This document shows positions 8,002 through 15,373 of a stretch of 64,000 nt of DNA, in pieces. This DNA is from Thermoanaerobacter sp. Lineage in GTDB: Bacteria > Bacillota > Thermoanaerobacteria > Thermoanaerobacterales > Thermoanaerobacteraceae. The position numbers and the translations under genes are program-made. Position 1 is the first letter of the stretch. Each line of letters begins with the position of its first letter. The notes beneath the pieces are model-generated. The model did no database searches, had not been told where the DNA came from, and was given only the letters and a program-made list of their open reading frames with translations. The stretch is taken from assembly GCA_014896455.1 (NCBI GenBank), contig JADBKJ010000008.1:1-64000 (forward strand), read 5' to 3'.

Positions 8002-8646
8002 GTGCTGTTGAAAAAAAGTTTGATGTTGTTTATTGGTGTTATTTTAATGGTGTCATTTTTTACTATAATTGCTTTTGCAAATAGCACAATCAAATTAATC
8101 GTAAATGGTAGTGAGATTAAGCCGGATGTGCCACCGCAAATTATCAATGGAAGAACAATGGTACCTATTAAGTGGGTAGCTGAAGCTCTAGGGGCAGAAG
8201 TAGAATGGGATAAACAGAAGAAAATTGTTAAGGTCTCTTTTAACAAAAAAGTAGAAACAGATTTGATTAGTAATTATTTGAGGACAGCTGAAACTTCAAA
8301 ACATTTTGTAGAAAATTTTACCCATGCTTTGCAAGAACGAAATGGAGCTGTGGCTCGTTTGTTTTTAAGTCCTGAAATTAGGGGGCAAATAAAACCTGAA
8401 ATAATAGGTCCTTCTACACCGGTAACAAAAATAGAAATTAAAGAGGTTTCTTATAGTAATTATTATTGGGTATATAATGTTAAGGCATATTATAGTCCTT
8501 ATGATAATAATTCACCAACATTAGCTTTTGAAATAGACTTAACAGTAGAACCAGAAAGATATCCTGACGGTTCGGTGGTTTCGAGTAGGTATTTTATTAC
8601 CAAATTGGATTGGATTAAAGGTAAGACTAAATTTATACCTAATTAA
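8002..8646 (+). CDS. Secreted protein with copper-amine-oxidase-type stalk domain
   Basis: About 214 residues. A signal peptide (LMLFIGVILMVSFFTIIAFA) is followed by one stalk domain of the copper amine oxidase N1 type: IKLIVNGSEIKPDVPPQII, then NGRTMVPIKWVAEALGAEVE. This module is found in surface proteins of clostridia. The C-terminal part, about 130 residues, is of unknown family. The start is GTG 8002 or TTG 8008, both behind AAGGAG. The upstream region and the first 70 codons or so are almost identical to the gene at 11912, while the C-termini are unrelated. It is convergent with the gene at 8690 and shares a terminator with it. Confidence 0.75.
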   Translation: MLLKKSLMLFIGVILMVSFFTIIAFANSTIKLIVNGSEIKPDVPPQIINGRTMVPIKWVAEALGAEVEWDKQKKIVKVSFNKKVETDLISNYLRTAETSKHFVENFTHALQERNGAVARLFLSPEIRGQIKPEIIGPSTPVTKIEIKEVSYSNYYWVYNVKAYYSPYDNNSPTLAFEIDLTVEPERYPDGSVVSSRYFITKLDWIKGKTKFIPN

Positions 8647-8647
8647 A

Positions 8648-8674
8648 GAGATTAAGCAAATTCTTGCTTAATCT
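8648..8674. terminator. Bidirectional terminator
   Basis: GAGATTAAGCAA and its complement TTGCTTAATCTC form a short hairpin between two convergent genes. Confidence 0.65.
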
Positions 8675-8689
8675 CCTATAGTTTAAACA

Positions 8690-9391
8690 TTATGAAAAGC
8701 GCCACAAAACATACGCTCCTCCCCAAGGAGTGCTACCGTTGCAACCATATGGAATGCCGAGTTGAGTAGCTAAACCATCTGAAATATCAATGTCCGCACG
8801 ATAAATTCCATAATTTCCGGTATTCCAATAAGGATCATTAGTTCGCCACGGTCCAACATCAAGTATTTGTGATTTTTTAAAAGTGCCTGTAGAAGAAGTG
8901 GAAATATATATACTTTTGTTACATAGTCCAGTTGCAGGTAAAGCAACAAATATACTATTTGGTGGCAAACCATTTGGTACACATGCTGTTTGTGCTCCAT
9001 AAGAAAGTGTCCCATCACAGTTTGTGTGAAATTCTATAGAACCATAAACATAGAAGTAAACTGCTATACGAATGGAAAGACTTTGAAGGCCGTCAATGTC
9101 ACGTGCTATTATGTATCTAAAGGGATTGGTTCCATAAATGATTGTAAGAGGATTACACCATACTGTAGCTTGTCCATTCAAAGCTTGTGCTGACCCGATT
9201 TGATAGGGGTAATTTCCTTTTCCATCATCTGCATAAATGTTAACAATTTTATTATAGCTAGTATCAACGTTACCGTAAGCATCATATGCTGTTATAATTA
9301 CTCGAAAAGACTTTTTTACTGTAACATTCCATTCACTTTGAGGATCTGCATTATGATTTGGACCAGTAGATATTTTTAGTAAAGTTGCCAT
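8690..9391 (-). CDS. Putative Ig-like plus double-psi beta-barrel protein
   Basis: 233 residues. Residues about 25-100 resemble bacterial Ig-like/adhesin repeats (VIITAYDAYGNVDTSYNKIV). The C-terminus, KSQILDVGPWRTNDPYW then GIYRADIDISDGLATQLGI and ending GGAYVLWRF, resembles the RlpA/expansin-type double-psi barrel that often binds or cleaves peptidoglycan. There is no signal peptide, although the domains suggest an external site. The ribosome site AAGGAGG is strong. Its upstream region carries block B with a perfect palindrome, shared only with the gene at 10351. Confidence 0.55.
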   Translation of the reverse strand: MATLLKISTGPNHNADPQSEWNVTVKKSFRVIITAYDAYGNVDTSYNKIVNIYADDGKGNYPYQIGSAQALNGQATVWCNPLTIIYGTNPFRYIIARDIDGLQSLSIRIAVYFYVYGSIEFHTNCDGTLSYGAQTACVPNGLPPNSIFVALPATGLCNKSIYISTSSTGTFKKSQILDVGPWRTNDPYWNTGNYGIYRADIDISDGLATQLGIPYGCNGSTPWGGAYVLWRFS

Positions 9392-9423
9392 TCTTTATTT
9401 CCTCCTTAATTAAATTATTCTTC

Positions 9424-9475
9424 GAAGGACTAATCGGCCGATTTACCCTTCTACCTATTAAAGAGAGTTTTATGT
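9424..9475 (-). promoter_or_regulatory. Conserved upstream block B, copy 1
   Basis: Read on the minus strand: CTCTTTAATAGGTAGAAGGG, then TAAATCGGCCGATTAGTCC. It contains the perfect 12-base palindrome AATCGGCCGATT. A near-identical block precedes the gene at 10351, and a partial one (CTCTTTAATATATAGAAGG) precedes the intact split sigma pair. Confidence 0.65.
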
Positions 9476-9476
9476 C

Positions 9477-9590
9477 CTAATTTACAACCCATCTAAAAAA
9501 TCTTCTTCTAAAAATTCTCTCTTTTTTTCAATGCTCCTTTCTTTGTTTTATTTACTGCCTAGGAGCTTTAGAGCTATTTTCTAAGCAAAC
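9477..9590 (-). pseudogene. Sigma-like gene remnant (3' end only)
   Basis: The minus strand reads AVNKTKKGALKK and, after a shift, EFLEEDFLDGL, matching the last 30 or so residues of the intact sigma-like protein at 11078. Single-base indels break the frame, and the 5' three quarters of the gene are missing. A shorter version of the same remnant occurs at 12625. Confidence 0.75.
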
Positions 9591-9601
9591 TATTAAGGAG
9601 A

Positions 9602-9667
9602 ATTAATAAAAAATTAATAATTTGTAACCAATTTGTAATATCAGATGGACGAAATAGTGTTATAATG
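9602..9667 (+). promoter_or_regulatory. Conserved upstream block A, copy 2
   Basis: Matches copy 1 through AATTTGTAACCAATTTGTAA, CAGATGGACGAAATAGTG and TATAATGG. The leader after it differs, ending with GGGGGG before the gene at 9741. Confidence 0.7.
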
Positions 9668-9740
9668 GGGATATGAGTAGAAACATTGTATCTTAGGTGA
9701 AAGACTAAAAATTTTTTAAAGCGGTAATTGGGGGGATAAG

Positions 9741-10301
9741 ATGAGAGAAAGATATTTTTTAATTTTTGTACTTGGAATAATAATTGGTGTATTGATATCC
9801 CAGGGATTTACGAAATATACAGCTAAGGAGAAAATGGCGAAAAATATTCAAAATATTGATTTGGTAAACCCAATTTCTCAAAAAGAAATTTTGAAACAAT
9901 TAAAGGAAAGTCCATCTTTTGATATGTCTCAAATACCCGTGTATGGATCTGATATTTATGGAGGAATATGGAGAGATTATGGAACTAATTCTACTTCATT
10001 TGATGATTGGAAATTACCTAAAGTGTGGCAAAAATATATTTATTCAGTTAACAACAACGCTTCCAATGATAAGATTTTATACATAACGCTTCAAGGAGTT
10101 GTTTTCTTATACTTTCCACCTGACGATAGATATTGGCCGCCTGTGCCTATGTTTGGTGATATACCACCTGGTTCAGTAATAGTTGCACAGCATGTTCCTA
10201 TAAAACCTGCTGTTGAATCAGGTATAATACCTGTATATCATGGGCAAGCATTTATAAAGGGTTATCCTTTGCCTGAAGAATGGAAAAGAGCATTAAAGTA
10301 A
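9741..10301 (+). CDS. Membrane-anchored exported protein of unknown function
   Basis: 186 residues with an N-terminal hydrophobic helix (YFLIFVLGIIIGVLISQGF) that could anchor it or act as an uncleaved signal. The rest is soluble, rich in Pro, Tyr and Trp (VFLYFPPDDRYWPPVPMF). I do not recognise a family. It has the same kind of upstream block as the stalk-domain genes but no stalk domain. It is convergent with the glucosaminidase-like gene, and both end at one shared terminator. Confidence 0.6.
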   Translation: MRERYFLIFVLGIIIGVLISQGFTKYTAKEKMAKNIQNIDLVNPISQKEILKQLKESPSFDMSQIPVYGSDIYGGIWRDYGTNSTSFDDWKLPKVWQKYIYSVNNNASNDKILYITLQGVVFLYFPPDDRYWPPVPMFGDIPPGSVIVAQHVPIKPAVESGIIPVYHGQAFIKGYPLPEEWKRALK

Positions 10302-10317
10302 ATGTAACAATTTTTTA

Positions 10318-10354
10318 TTAAAGAGGGACTGATAAAGTTACAGTCCCTCTTTAA
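10318..10354. terminator. Bidirectional terminator
   Basis: TTAAAGAGGGACTG pairs with CAGTCCCTCTTTAA, with T/A runs on both sides. It overlaps the stop codon of the minus-strand gene. Confidence 0.85.
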
Positions 10355-10989
10355 TAAATATAATTGTACGAATCTTGCCAACCCGAATTTATTACAATAT
10401 TAATTAGAGATTGTCCAGGCTGTGTATCTGTTCCACTAAAATAATGACCAGCATCCCATTCAGATGCACCAAGAGCTTCTAAAACAGAATATAAAGCTTG
10501 ATGTTCATAATATGTCAATTGTTGAGGAGTTGGGAACTCAGGAATATCATTTAATCCATAATGTGTTACGCCTTGAGCTGTTACTGTATTTCCATTATCA
10601 TTTTTTACTGTTGCTGTTTTTCCTCCCGCTTTATAACCGATGTTATAGAACGTTGAAAGTTTAGTTGGAAAGCCAAAAATGTCTATATGACTGCCATCAT
10701 TGTAATAATTCATTTGTTTTATATAAGCTTGTACACCGTCGTTTAAGGTACAAAATATAGGAAATGCATTTCCAGTACTACCTCCACAATATCCACTCAC
10801 ACATATTCCACTTGGAGCCCATGTTTGAAATGCAGGATTTTTTATTGGCATTCCCCATTCTTGATACCAATGAGCTAATATTGCAGCAACGGGCAATTGT
10901 AAGGAGCGTGAAGCTGTTTGTGCATAACTTAAATAGTTGTTTACAAAAGTTGTATAATTTGGTTTTGGGCTTGTTGGACAAGTAGCCAT
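10351..10989 (-). CDS. Glucosaminidase/lysozyme-like protein
   Basis: 212 residues. The start TFVNNYLSYAQTASRSLQ, then VAAILAHWYQEWG with NPAFQTWAPSG, resembles the N-acetylglucosaminidase (GH73/lysozyme-like) fold, in which the Glu of the QEWG-type motif would be catalytic. Several Cys residues (SGICVSGYCGG) could form disulfides, suggesting an extracellular site. Like the 8690 product, however, it lacks a signal peptide and starts MAT. It lies directly downstream of the intact split sigma genes on the same strand, behind block B, so it is the best candidate target of that sigma pair. The fold assignment is moderate. Confidence 0.6.
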   Translation of the reverse strand: MATCPTSPKPNYTTFVNNYLSYAQTASRSLQLPVAAILAHWYQEWGMPIKNPAFQTWAPSGICVSGYCGGSTGNAFPIFCTLNDGVQAYIKQMNYYNDGSHIDIFGFPTKLSTFYNIGYKAGGKTATVKNDNGNTVTAQGVTHYGLNDIPEFPTPQQLTYYEHQALYSVLEALGASEWDAGHYFSGTDTQPGQSLINIVINSGWQDSYNYIY

Positions 10990-11018
10990 AAAAATCTACC
11001 TCGCTTTTATTATTTTTT

Positions 11019-11072
11019 CGAGGGACTAATCGGCCGATTTACCCTTCTACCTATTAAAGAGAGTTTTATATG
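11019..11072 (-). promoter_or_regulatory. Conserved upstream block B, copy 2
   Basis: Almost identical to the block at 9424, including AATCGGCCGATT. It starts 6 bases after the stop of the sigma-like gene. It may be a promoter/operator or a 5'-UTR element. Confidence 0.65.
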
Positions 11073-11077
11073 CTAAT

Positions 11078-11446
11078 TTACAACCCATCTAAGAAATCTT
11101 CTCCTAAAAATTCTCTCATTTTTTTCAATGCTCTTTTCTTTGTCTTATTTACTGCCTGCTGTGAAATATGAAGCTTTAAAGCTATTTCCTTTTCTTTTTT
11201 TCCATATAAAATTGTTTCAGTTATTATTTCTTTTTGTAAGGGAGTTAGTTTTTGTAGTGCTTCTTCTATTGCAAGCTTGATTTCTATATTTTGAGCATTT
11301 TCACTATCACTGCTAATAATTTCTTCATCTTCAATGAGAATCTCTTTTTCCTTAATCTTCTTATATTTTTTAGAAAGCCTTATGTATTCATTTTTCATGC
11401 CTTTTGCGATGTATGAGATTAATTTTTCATCATTTATATTAAGCAT
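11078..11446 (-). CDS. Sigma-70 region-4-like protein (SigO-type subunit)
   Basis: About 122 residues. The C-terminal half has a clear sigma region 4: EALQKLTPLQKEIITETIL, then KEKEIALKLHISQQAVNKT and KKRALKKMREFLGE. The N-terminal half (ISYIAKGMKNEYIRLSKKYK) lacks the core-binding region 2, which the upstream small gene may provide. ATG 11446 has AAAGGGTGA before it; a GTG at 11455 would overlap the upstream stop. The layout recalls the two-part SigO/RsoA sigma factor of B. subtilis. It probably controls the neighbouring cassette genes, an inference from position and shared promoter blocks. Confidence 0.7.
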   Translation of the reverse strand: MLNINDEKLISYIAKGMKNEYIRLSKKYKKIKEKEILIEDEEIISSDSENAQNIEIKLAIEEALQKLTPLQKEIITETILYGKKEKEIALKLHISQQAVNKTKKRALKKMREFLGEDFLDGL

Positions 11447-11451
11447 AAGAA

Positions 11452-11631
11452 TCACCCTTTAAGCTTAGTAATTGTTTTCAAAAGCCATAGTAATAGGTCT
11501 TCTTCGGCACCATCATATTCGAGCTTTTTCTTGTATTTATTGAGTAGGGGTTTAAACTTATCTATAATTTCCAATAACTTTTTTTCATCTTTTTCTTTTG
11601 GTTTTGTACTGGGAAGAGATTTGTTTTTCAA
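11452..11631 (-). CDS. Small partner protein of split sigma factor (candidate)
   Basis: About 59 very basic/acidic residues (KKLLEIIDKFKPLLNKYKKK then EYDGAEEDLLLWLLKTITK). The pattern of a helix followed by an acidic helix resembles the short sigma region 2-like proteins and the product at 2605. TTG 11631 follows AAGGTGA, while the frame opens at a GTG at 11646. The end lies against the start of the region-4 gene, as expected for coupled subunits. Sequence similarity is weak, so the assignment rests mainly on gene order. Confidence 0.5.
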   Translation of the reverse strand: MKNKSLPSTKPKEKDEKKLLEIIDKFKPLLNKYKKKLEYDGAEEDLLLWLLKTITKLKG

Positions 11632-11646
11632 TTTAATCACCTTCAC

Positions 11647-11804
11647 ATAAAAAATTACCTTCTATATATTAAAGAGCTATATTTATTACAGAAAACAACC
11701 CATGATAAAGAATTTTTTACAAGTAAAGAATAAATATCTAAAATAGCTAAATAGTTTGTACTAACTATTATAGCAATATTTTCTAAAGAATTTATTAAGA
11801 TAAA
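11647..11804. promoter_or_regulatory. Divergent spacer with partial block B
   Basis: On the minus strand CTCTTTAATATATAGAAGG lies just before the small partner gene. It shares CTCTTTAATA and TAGAAGG with block B but lacks the GGCCG palindrome, which suggests related promoter cores and possible autoregulation. The remaining bases are AT-rich with no gene. Confidence 0.5.
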
Positions 11805-11869
11805 TTAATAAAAATTTAATAATTTGTAATCAATTTGTAATATCAGATGGACGAAATAATGATATAATG
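11805..11869 (+). promoter_or_regulatory. Conserved upstream block A, copy 3
   Basis: AATTTGTAATCAATTTGTAA, CAGATGGACGAAATAATG and TATAATGG: one or two changes from copy 1. The identity to copy 1 continues into the gene. Confidence 0.7.
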
Positions 11870-11911
11870 GGAATAGAAATATTTTGAAAAGAAAATGTTA
11901 AAAGGAGTTGA

Positions 11912-12598
11912 GTGCTGTTGAAGAAAAGTTTGATGTTGTTTATTAGTGTTATTTTAATGGTGTCATTTTTTACTATAATTGCTTTTGCAAATAGCACAAT
12001 CAAATTAATCGTAAATGGTAGTGAGATTAAACCGGATGTGCCACCGCAAATTATCAATGGAAGAACAATGGTGCCTATTAAGTGGGTTGCTGAAGCTCTA
12101 GGGGCAGAAGTAGAATGGGATGGTAATAATAGAATTGTCAAGTTAACTTCGATCCTAGAAAGACCTATTCTTTTTACCAGAATTGCTTTCTCAAAGGACT
12201 GGCAAAAGGCAACAAAGCCACCATACCAGGAACTTCCGGAATTGTGTGATCTATATAACCAAAATTTCTATGTTATAACTGGCAACAGCGAAGGGAGTAA
12301 GGTCTTTGATACTCTAGGTATAGATAAACTGGAACGTGTATCGTCGAATATTACTTCTCCTGAAGGTAGTCTAGGTATTTTTACTGTGTATAGCTCTATT
12401 ATTGGGATTACAGTAAAAGGACAAAACATAATAATCTATGTACAACCTCAAGATGCCGGCTATGATTTCGTTGCAATTGAGCCACTAGTTGCTAACCTTC
12501 CATATAAAGAAAGCGGATCTGGTGAGAAAATGTTTACCTTCATTTTTACGGATACTAAAGGTAAAGAACTAACAAGGATTGTAAAAATGTGCCCTTAG
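11912..12598 (+). CDS. Secreted stalk-domain protein with variant C-terminus
   Basis: About 228 residues. The signal peptide and the copper-amine-oxidase-type stalk domain (residues about 30-75) are nearly identical in DNA to those of the gene at 8002. The two genes part company at about base 12122 (ATGGGAT in both), after which this one has an unrelated 150-residue domain (DLYNQNFYVITGNSEGSKVF, then AGYDFVAIEPLVANLPY). I do not recognise that domain. Start is GTG 11912 or TTG 11918, both behind AAGGAG. No minus-strand partner gene follows; a sigma remnant and the next module do. Confidence 0.75.
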   Translation: MLLKKSLMLFISVILMVSFFTIIAFANSTIKLIVNGSEIKPDVPPQIINGRTMVPIKWVAEALGAEVEWDGNNRIVKLTSILERPILFTRIAFSKDWQKATKPPYQELPELCDLYNQNFYVITGNSEGSKVFDTLGIDKLERVSSNITSPEGSLGIFTVYSSIIGITVKGQNIIIYVQPQDAGYDFVAIEPLVANLPYKESGSGEKMFTFIFTDTKGKELTRIVKMCP

Positions 12599-12624
12599 GT
12601 TTTGCCAAAATGCACAGGGAGACA

Positions 12625-12686
12625 TATTTCTTTGTTTTATTTACTGCCTAGGAGCTTTAGAGCTATTTTCTAAGCAAATTATTAAG
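12625..12686 (-). pseudogene. Sigma-like gene remnant (short)
   Basis: TTTCTTTGTTTTATTTACTG, then CCTAGGAGCTTTAGAGC, are shared almost base for base with the remnant at 9535-9600, including its deletion relative to the intact sigma gene. The two remnants therefore derive from one damaged ancestor that was copied. Confidence 0.7.
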
Positions 12687-12689
12687 ATA

Positions 12690-12755
12690 AATTAATAAAA
12701 ATTTAATAATTTGTAACCAATTTGTAATATCTGACAAACGAACTAATGGTATAAT
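12690..12755 (+). promoter_or_regulatory. Conserved upstream block A, copy 4
   Basis: AATTTGTAACCAATTTGTAA is exact, but the following part has drifted (CTGACAAACGAACTAATGG) before TATAAT. This is the most diverged copy, and the gene behind it is unrelated to the other three. Confidence 0.65.
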
Positions 12756-12791
12756 GTTGGTAAAAGAATTTATGGGAGGTTTTGGTGAGGA

Positions 12792-13970
12792 ATGAAAAAA
12801 GCTCTTGTAATTTTGATAATTTTAACTTTGTTATTTGGCGGATGCCAAACAAAAAGAGAGGTTAAGGAGAGTAATACGTTTCACAAACTAATTCCTAATT
12901 TTCAATATTTCCAAATGATAGATAGAAATAATGGATGGGCTATTGGAGAAAATATGGGAGAAAATATGGGAGAAAATAAAGTATTTATTACAAATGATGG
13001 AGGCACTACATGGGTGACTGCTTTGACTTCTGCCATAGGTGACATTCGTGAATGGTTTTTTATGGATTCTGATCATGCTTGGATACTTTATTCTAATGAG
13101 ACTCTCTATAAGACGGAAGATAGAGGTAAAAACTGGGATGCTGATGAAGTGCCTTTTGGTATGGGTAAATTATTTTTTATAAATTCCGGTGGAGAATATC
13201 AAGGTTGGGCCCTTAAGGAATATGGGCCTGCGTCTGGGAATGTGCCTGTGGATGTTTATAAATTAATAAACAATAAATGGACTCTCATTCACGAAGGAGA
13301 ATTGCCTAACAGTACTTCAGCATCTCCTAATCCACTTCCATATGAAGGGGAGAAAAAGAGCTTTGTTTTTTTGCCTGATGTAAAAACGGGTTTTATTACA
13401 GTGGAAAGGTGTGAACCAGGAAAATCTAGTTTATACATGACCACTGATGGAAGATATACATGGAATAAAAAAATTATTCCACTGCTTTCAAGATTTGATG
13501 AAGAATATATTTCTGTATATTCTCTTAAACTTGTTGATGGTGAAATCATTTGGCCAATATCTGCATTTGATGATGTGAGAGGGGATTTTGAGGAAGTGTT
13601 TTTAGTAAGCAAGGATAATGGGAATAGTTGGAAAGAGAAGGCTTCTTTTGTATCCAAGAATTCCCCCAAAGAGGTTTATGTAGTAGATGAAGAAAACTGG
13701 TATGTTTTATTTGAAGATGAATTATTTAAAACAAATAACGGAGGAAATACATGGGAAAAACTAAATATTCCTCAAGGTACATTTCAAATTCAATTTATAG
13801 ATAATAAAACAGTGTGGGCTTTAGCTTCAACATCGGGTGGGACAAGTTATGGTTGGCTACCTGTAAGAACGGATATTTTGCATGGATATGTTTCTACTTC
13901 ATGGGTAACACTTCATAGGGAGACTAGTAGTGAATGGGTGTTGATGTTAAATAATGGATATGTAAATTGA
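12792..13970 (+). CDS. Lipoprotein with YCF48/BNR-type beta-propeller repeats
   Basis: 392 residues. A lipoprotein signal (LLFGGC, Cys 18) is followed by repeated Asp-box motifs: FITNDGGTTW, YKTEDRGKNW, YMTTDGRYTW, LVSKDNGNSW and FKTNNGGNTW. These are spaced 45-90 residues apart, as in BNR/YCF48 beta-propellers, and the W-x-hydrophobic strands (GWAIG, AWILY, VWALA) fit. It is probably anchored on the outer membrane face and binds a partner or substrate; the role is unknown. A small in-frame tandem duplication gives ENMGENMGEN near residue 55. It is the last member of the block A array. Confidence 0.75.
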   Translation: MKKALVILIILTLLFGGCQTKREVKESNTFHKLIPNFQYFQMIDRNNGWAIGENMGENMGENKVFITNDGGTTWVTALTSAIGDIREWFFMDSDHAWILYSNETLYKTEDRGKNWDADEVPFGMGKLFFINSGGEYQGWALKEYGPASGNVPVDVYKLINNKWTLIHEGELPNSTSASPNPLPYEGEKKSFVFLPDVKTGFITVERCEPGKSSLYMTTDGRYTWNKKIIPLLSRFDEEYISVYSLKLVDGEIIWPISAFDDVRGDFEEVFLVSKDNGNSWKEKASFVSKNSPKEVYVVDEENWYVLFEDELFKTNNGGNTWEKLNIPQGTFQIQFIDNKTVWALASTSGGTSYGWLPVRTDILHGYVSTSWVTLHRETSSEWVLMLNNGYVN

Positions 13971-14052
13971 TATTAAATTAAAAGAATTGAAAAGTATTAC
14001 AATAACACAGAGGTATTCTTTTTTATAAAAATAAAAGAAAGGGAGAGTGTTA

Positions 14053-14439
14053 ATGAAAGAAGAAAATGTAGAGTTTAAGATATTTTTTATATTGCTAATA
14101 TATATTTATTTAATGGTAGGTAACATATTGTTACAAAAGATAATCCGTATTTCAGAAGTTACATACAACCAAATAATACTTGTGTGGGGTAATTTAATTT
14201 TTTATTTCGTTTTAGGAATATTATTAACAATTCCTTTCTTTTTAAGTGAAACAAAGAAAGAGGGGAATTGGATGATAAATTATAAATGTCTATTGGCTTT
14301 TATTTTACCCTTATTTGCAGTAGTTTTTTTGTATTTTTATCCCATCTTATTGGACCTTTCTTATGTACTAGGACATGTTATTAATGCACTATCTGTGGTA
14401 GCAGGATATTCATTGATTTTTATAGTCAGCAAGAAGTAA
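14053..14439 (+). CDS. Small integral membrane protein, unknown
   Basis: 128 residues with about four hydrophobic helices (IFFILLIYIYLMVGNILLQ; LIFYFVLGILLTIPFFL; CLLAFILPLFAVVFLYFYP; VINALSVVAGYSLIFIV). No family recognised. ATG 14053 is preceded by AAAGGGAGAG. It lies 82 bases behind the propeller lipoprotein and may be co-transcribed with it. Confidence 0.55.
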   Translation: MKEENVEFKIFFILLIYIYLMVGNILLQKIIRISEVTYNQIILVWGNLIFYFVLGILLTIPFFLSETKKEGNWMINYKCLLAFILPLFAVVFLYFYPILLDLSYVLGHVINALSVVAGYSLIFIVSKK

Positions 14440-14482
14440 GAAATAGCTTTAAAAATAAATTGGTACACCAACTGTGAAAATA

Positions 14483-14514
14483 CCCCTCTGAGCTAGATTT
14501 ACATCTCAGAGGGG
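14483..14514. terminator. Hairpin between convergent genes
   Basis: CCCCTCTGAG and CTCAGAGGGG form a 10-base stem with a 12-base loop. T-runs are weak on both sides, so it may be an imperfect bidirectional terminator. Confidence 0.55.
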
Positions 14515-14575
14515 GAGAATCAAATAGATGTTTTATAGGAAAATCAATTTAAATTTCTTATTGTTACCTTGTTTA

Positions 14576-15373
14576 TTAGGTACTTTTTAAGTAGCCTACA
14601 ATTATTTGATTTAAGCGGGGATATTCACCTATATCTTCTTCAGTTTGTACTAAAACTTCGTTATTCATTACTGCGATTACTTTTGCCCCTTTTATGTTTT
14701 CATTTAGGCTAACTATTCTGTGTTTTTGTTTCGCTTCATCAATGGAATCTGTATATAGTATTTTTCCATCTTTTATTATGGCAAAACTTGTGGCGTATTC
14801 TTCTAATTCAAATATTTCATGAGAAGAAAGTAAAATAGTGCCCTTCTTTTCATTGACGTATTGCTTTATTATTTCTATAAGTTCAAACCTAGCAGCCGGG
14901 TCAAGGTGCTGTGTAGGCTCATCCAGTATTATGAGTTTTGCATTTGTTGAAAAAGCTAATATCGCTAATATAAGGGTTTTTTGACCCCTTGAGAATTTTT
15001 GCATCTCTTCATTTAAGTTAAAGCCATATCGGGAGAGAAAGTTTTTAAAAAACATATCATCCCATGATGGATACAGAGTTTTGTACAGTTTGTAATAGTC
15101 TGCCAGTTGTAAGTTGTTAAAGACTTTTCTGTGTTCTGTAACAAACGCTATATCTTTTTTTATAGAAGGGTGAAAAGGCTTTTCGAATATGAATATTTCG
15201 CCTGAATCCTTTTTTACTGCGTTCATTATGCATTTTAATGTTGTGGTTTTTCCTGCACCGTTTGGACCCACAAGTGCCATTATTTCTCTTTCTTCTACTT
15301 TAAAAGTTACATTGGAGAGTATTTGTTTTCCATCAATTTGTTTACTTAGATTCTTTACTTCTAATGTGTACAT
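14576..15373 (-). CDS. ABC transporter ATP-binding protein (YtrB-like)
   Basis: 265 residues with Walker A GPNGAGKTT (36-44), a degenerate signature FSRGQKT (about 130), Walker B LIILDEPT (about 147-154) and the switch His in LLSSHE. It belongs to the CcmA/YtrB group that pairs with a GntR regulator. The start overlaps the permease stop by one base. It probably energises export or defence against an antimicrobial, as known for GntR(YtrA)-linked systems; the substrate is inferred only from context. Confidence 0.88.
   Translation of the reverse strand: MYTLEVKNLSKQIDGKQILSNVTFKVEEREIMALVGPNGAGKTTTLKCIMNAVKKDSGEIFIFEKPFHPSIKKDIAFVTEHRKVFNNLQLADYYKLYKTLYPSWDDMFFKNFLSRYGFNLNEEMQKFSRGQKTLILAILAFSTNAKLIILDEPTQHLDPAARFELIEIIKQYVNEKKGTILLSSHEIFELEEYATSFAIIKDGKILYTDSIDEAKQKHRIVSLNENIKGAKVIAVMNNEVLVQTEEDIGEYPRLNQIIVGYLKST

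Noticed and set aside
9477-12686. Repeated sigma-tail and promoter segments as a CRISPR-like or phage array
   Set aside because: The units are long, few and tied to genes; there are no short regularly spaced repeats and no cas or phage structural genes.
12950-12980. ENMG tandem repeat in the propeller lipoprotein as a phase-variation tract
   Set aside because: Only two and a half units of 12 bases, all in frame, so length change would not switch the gene off.
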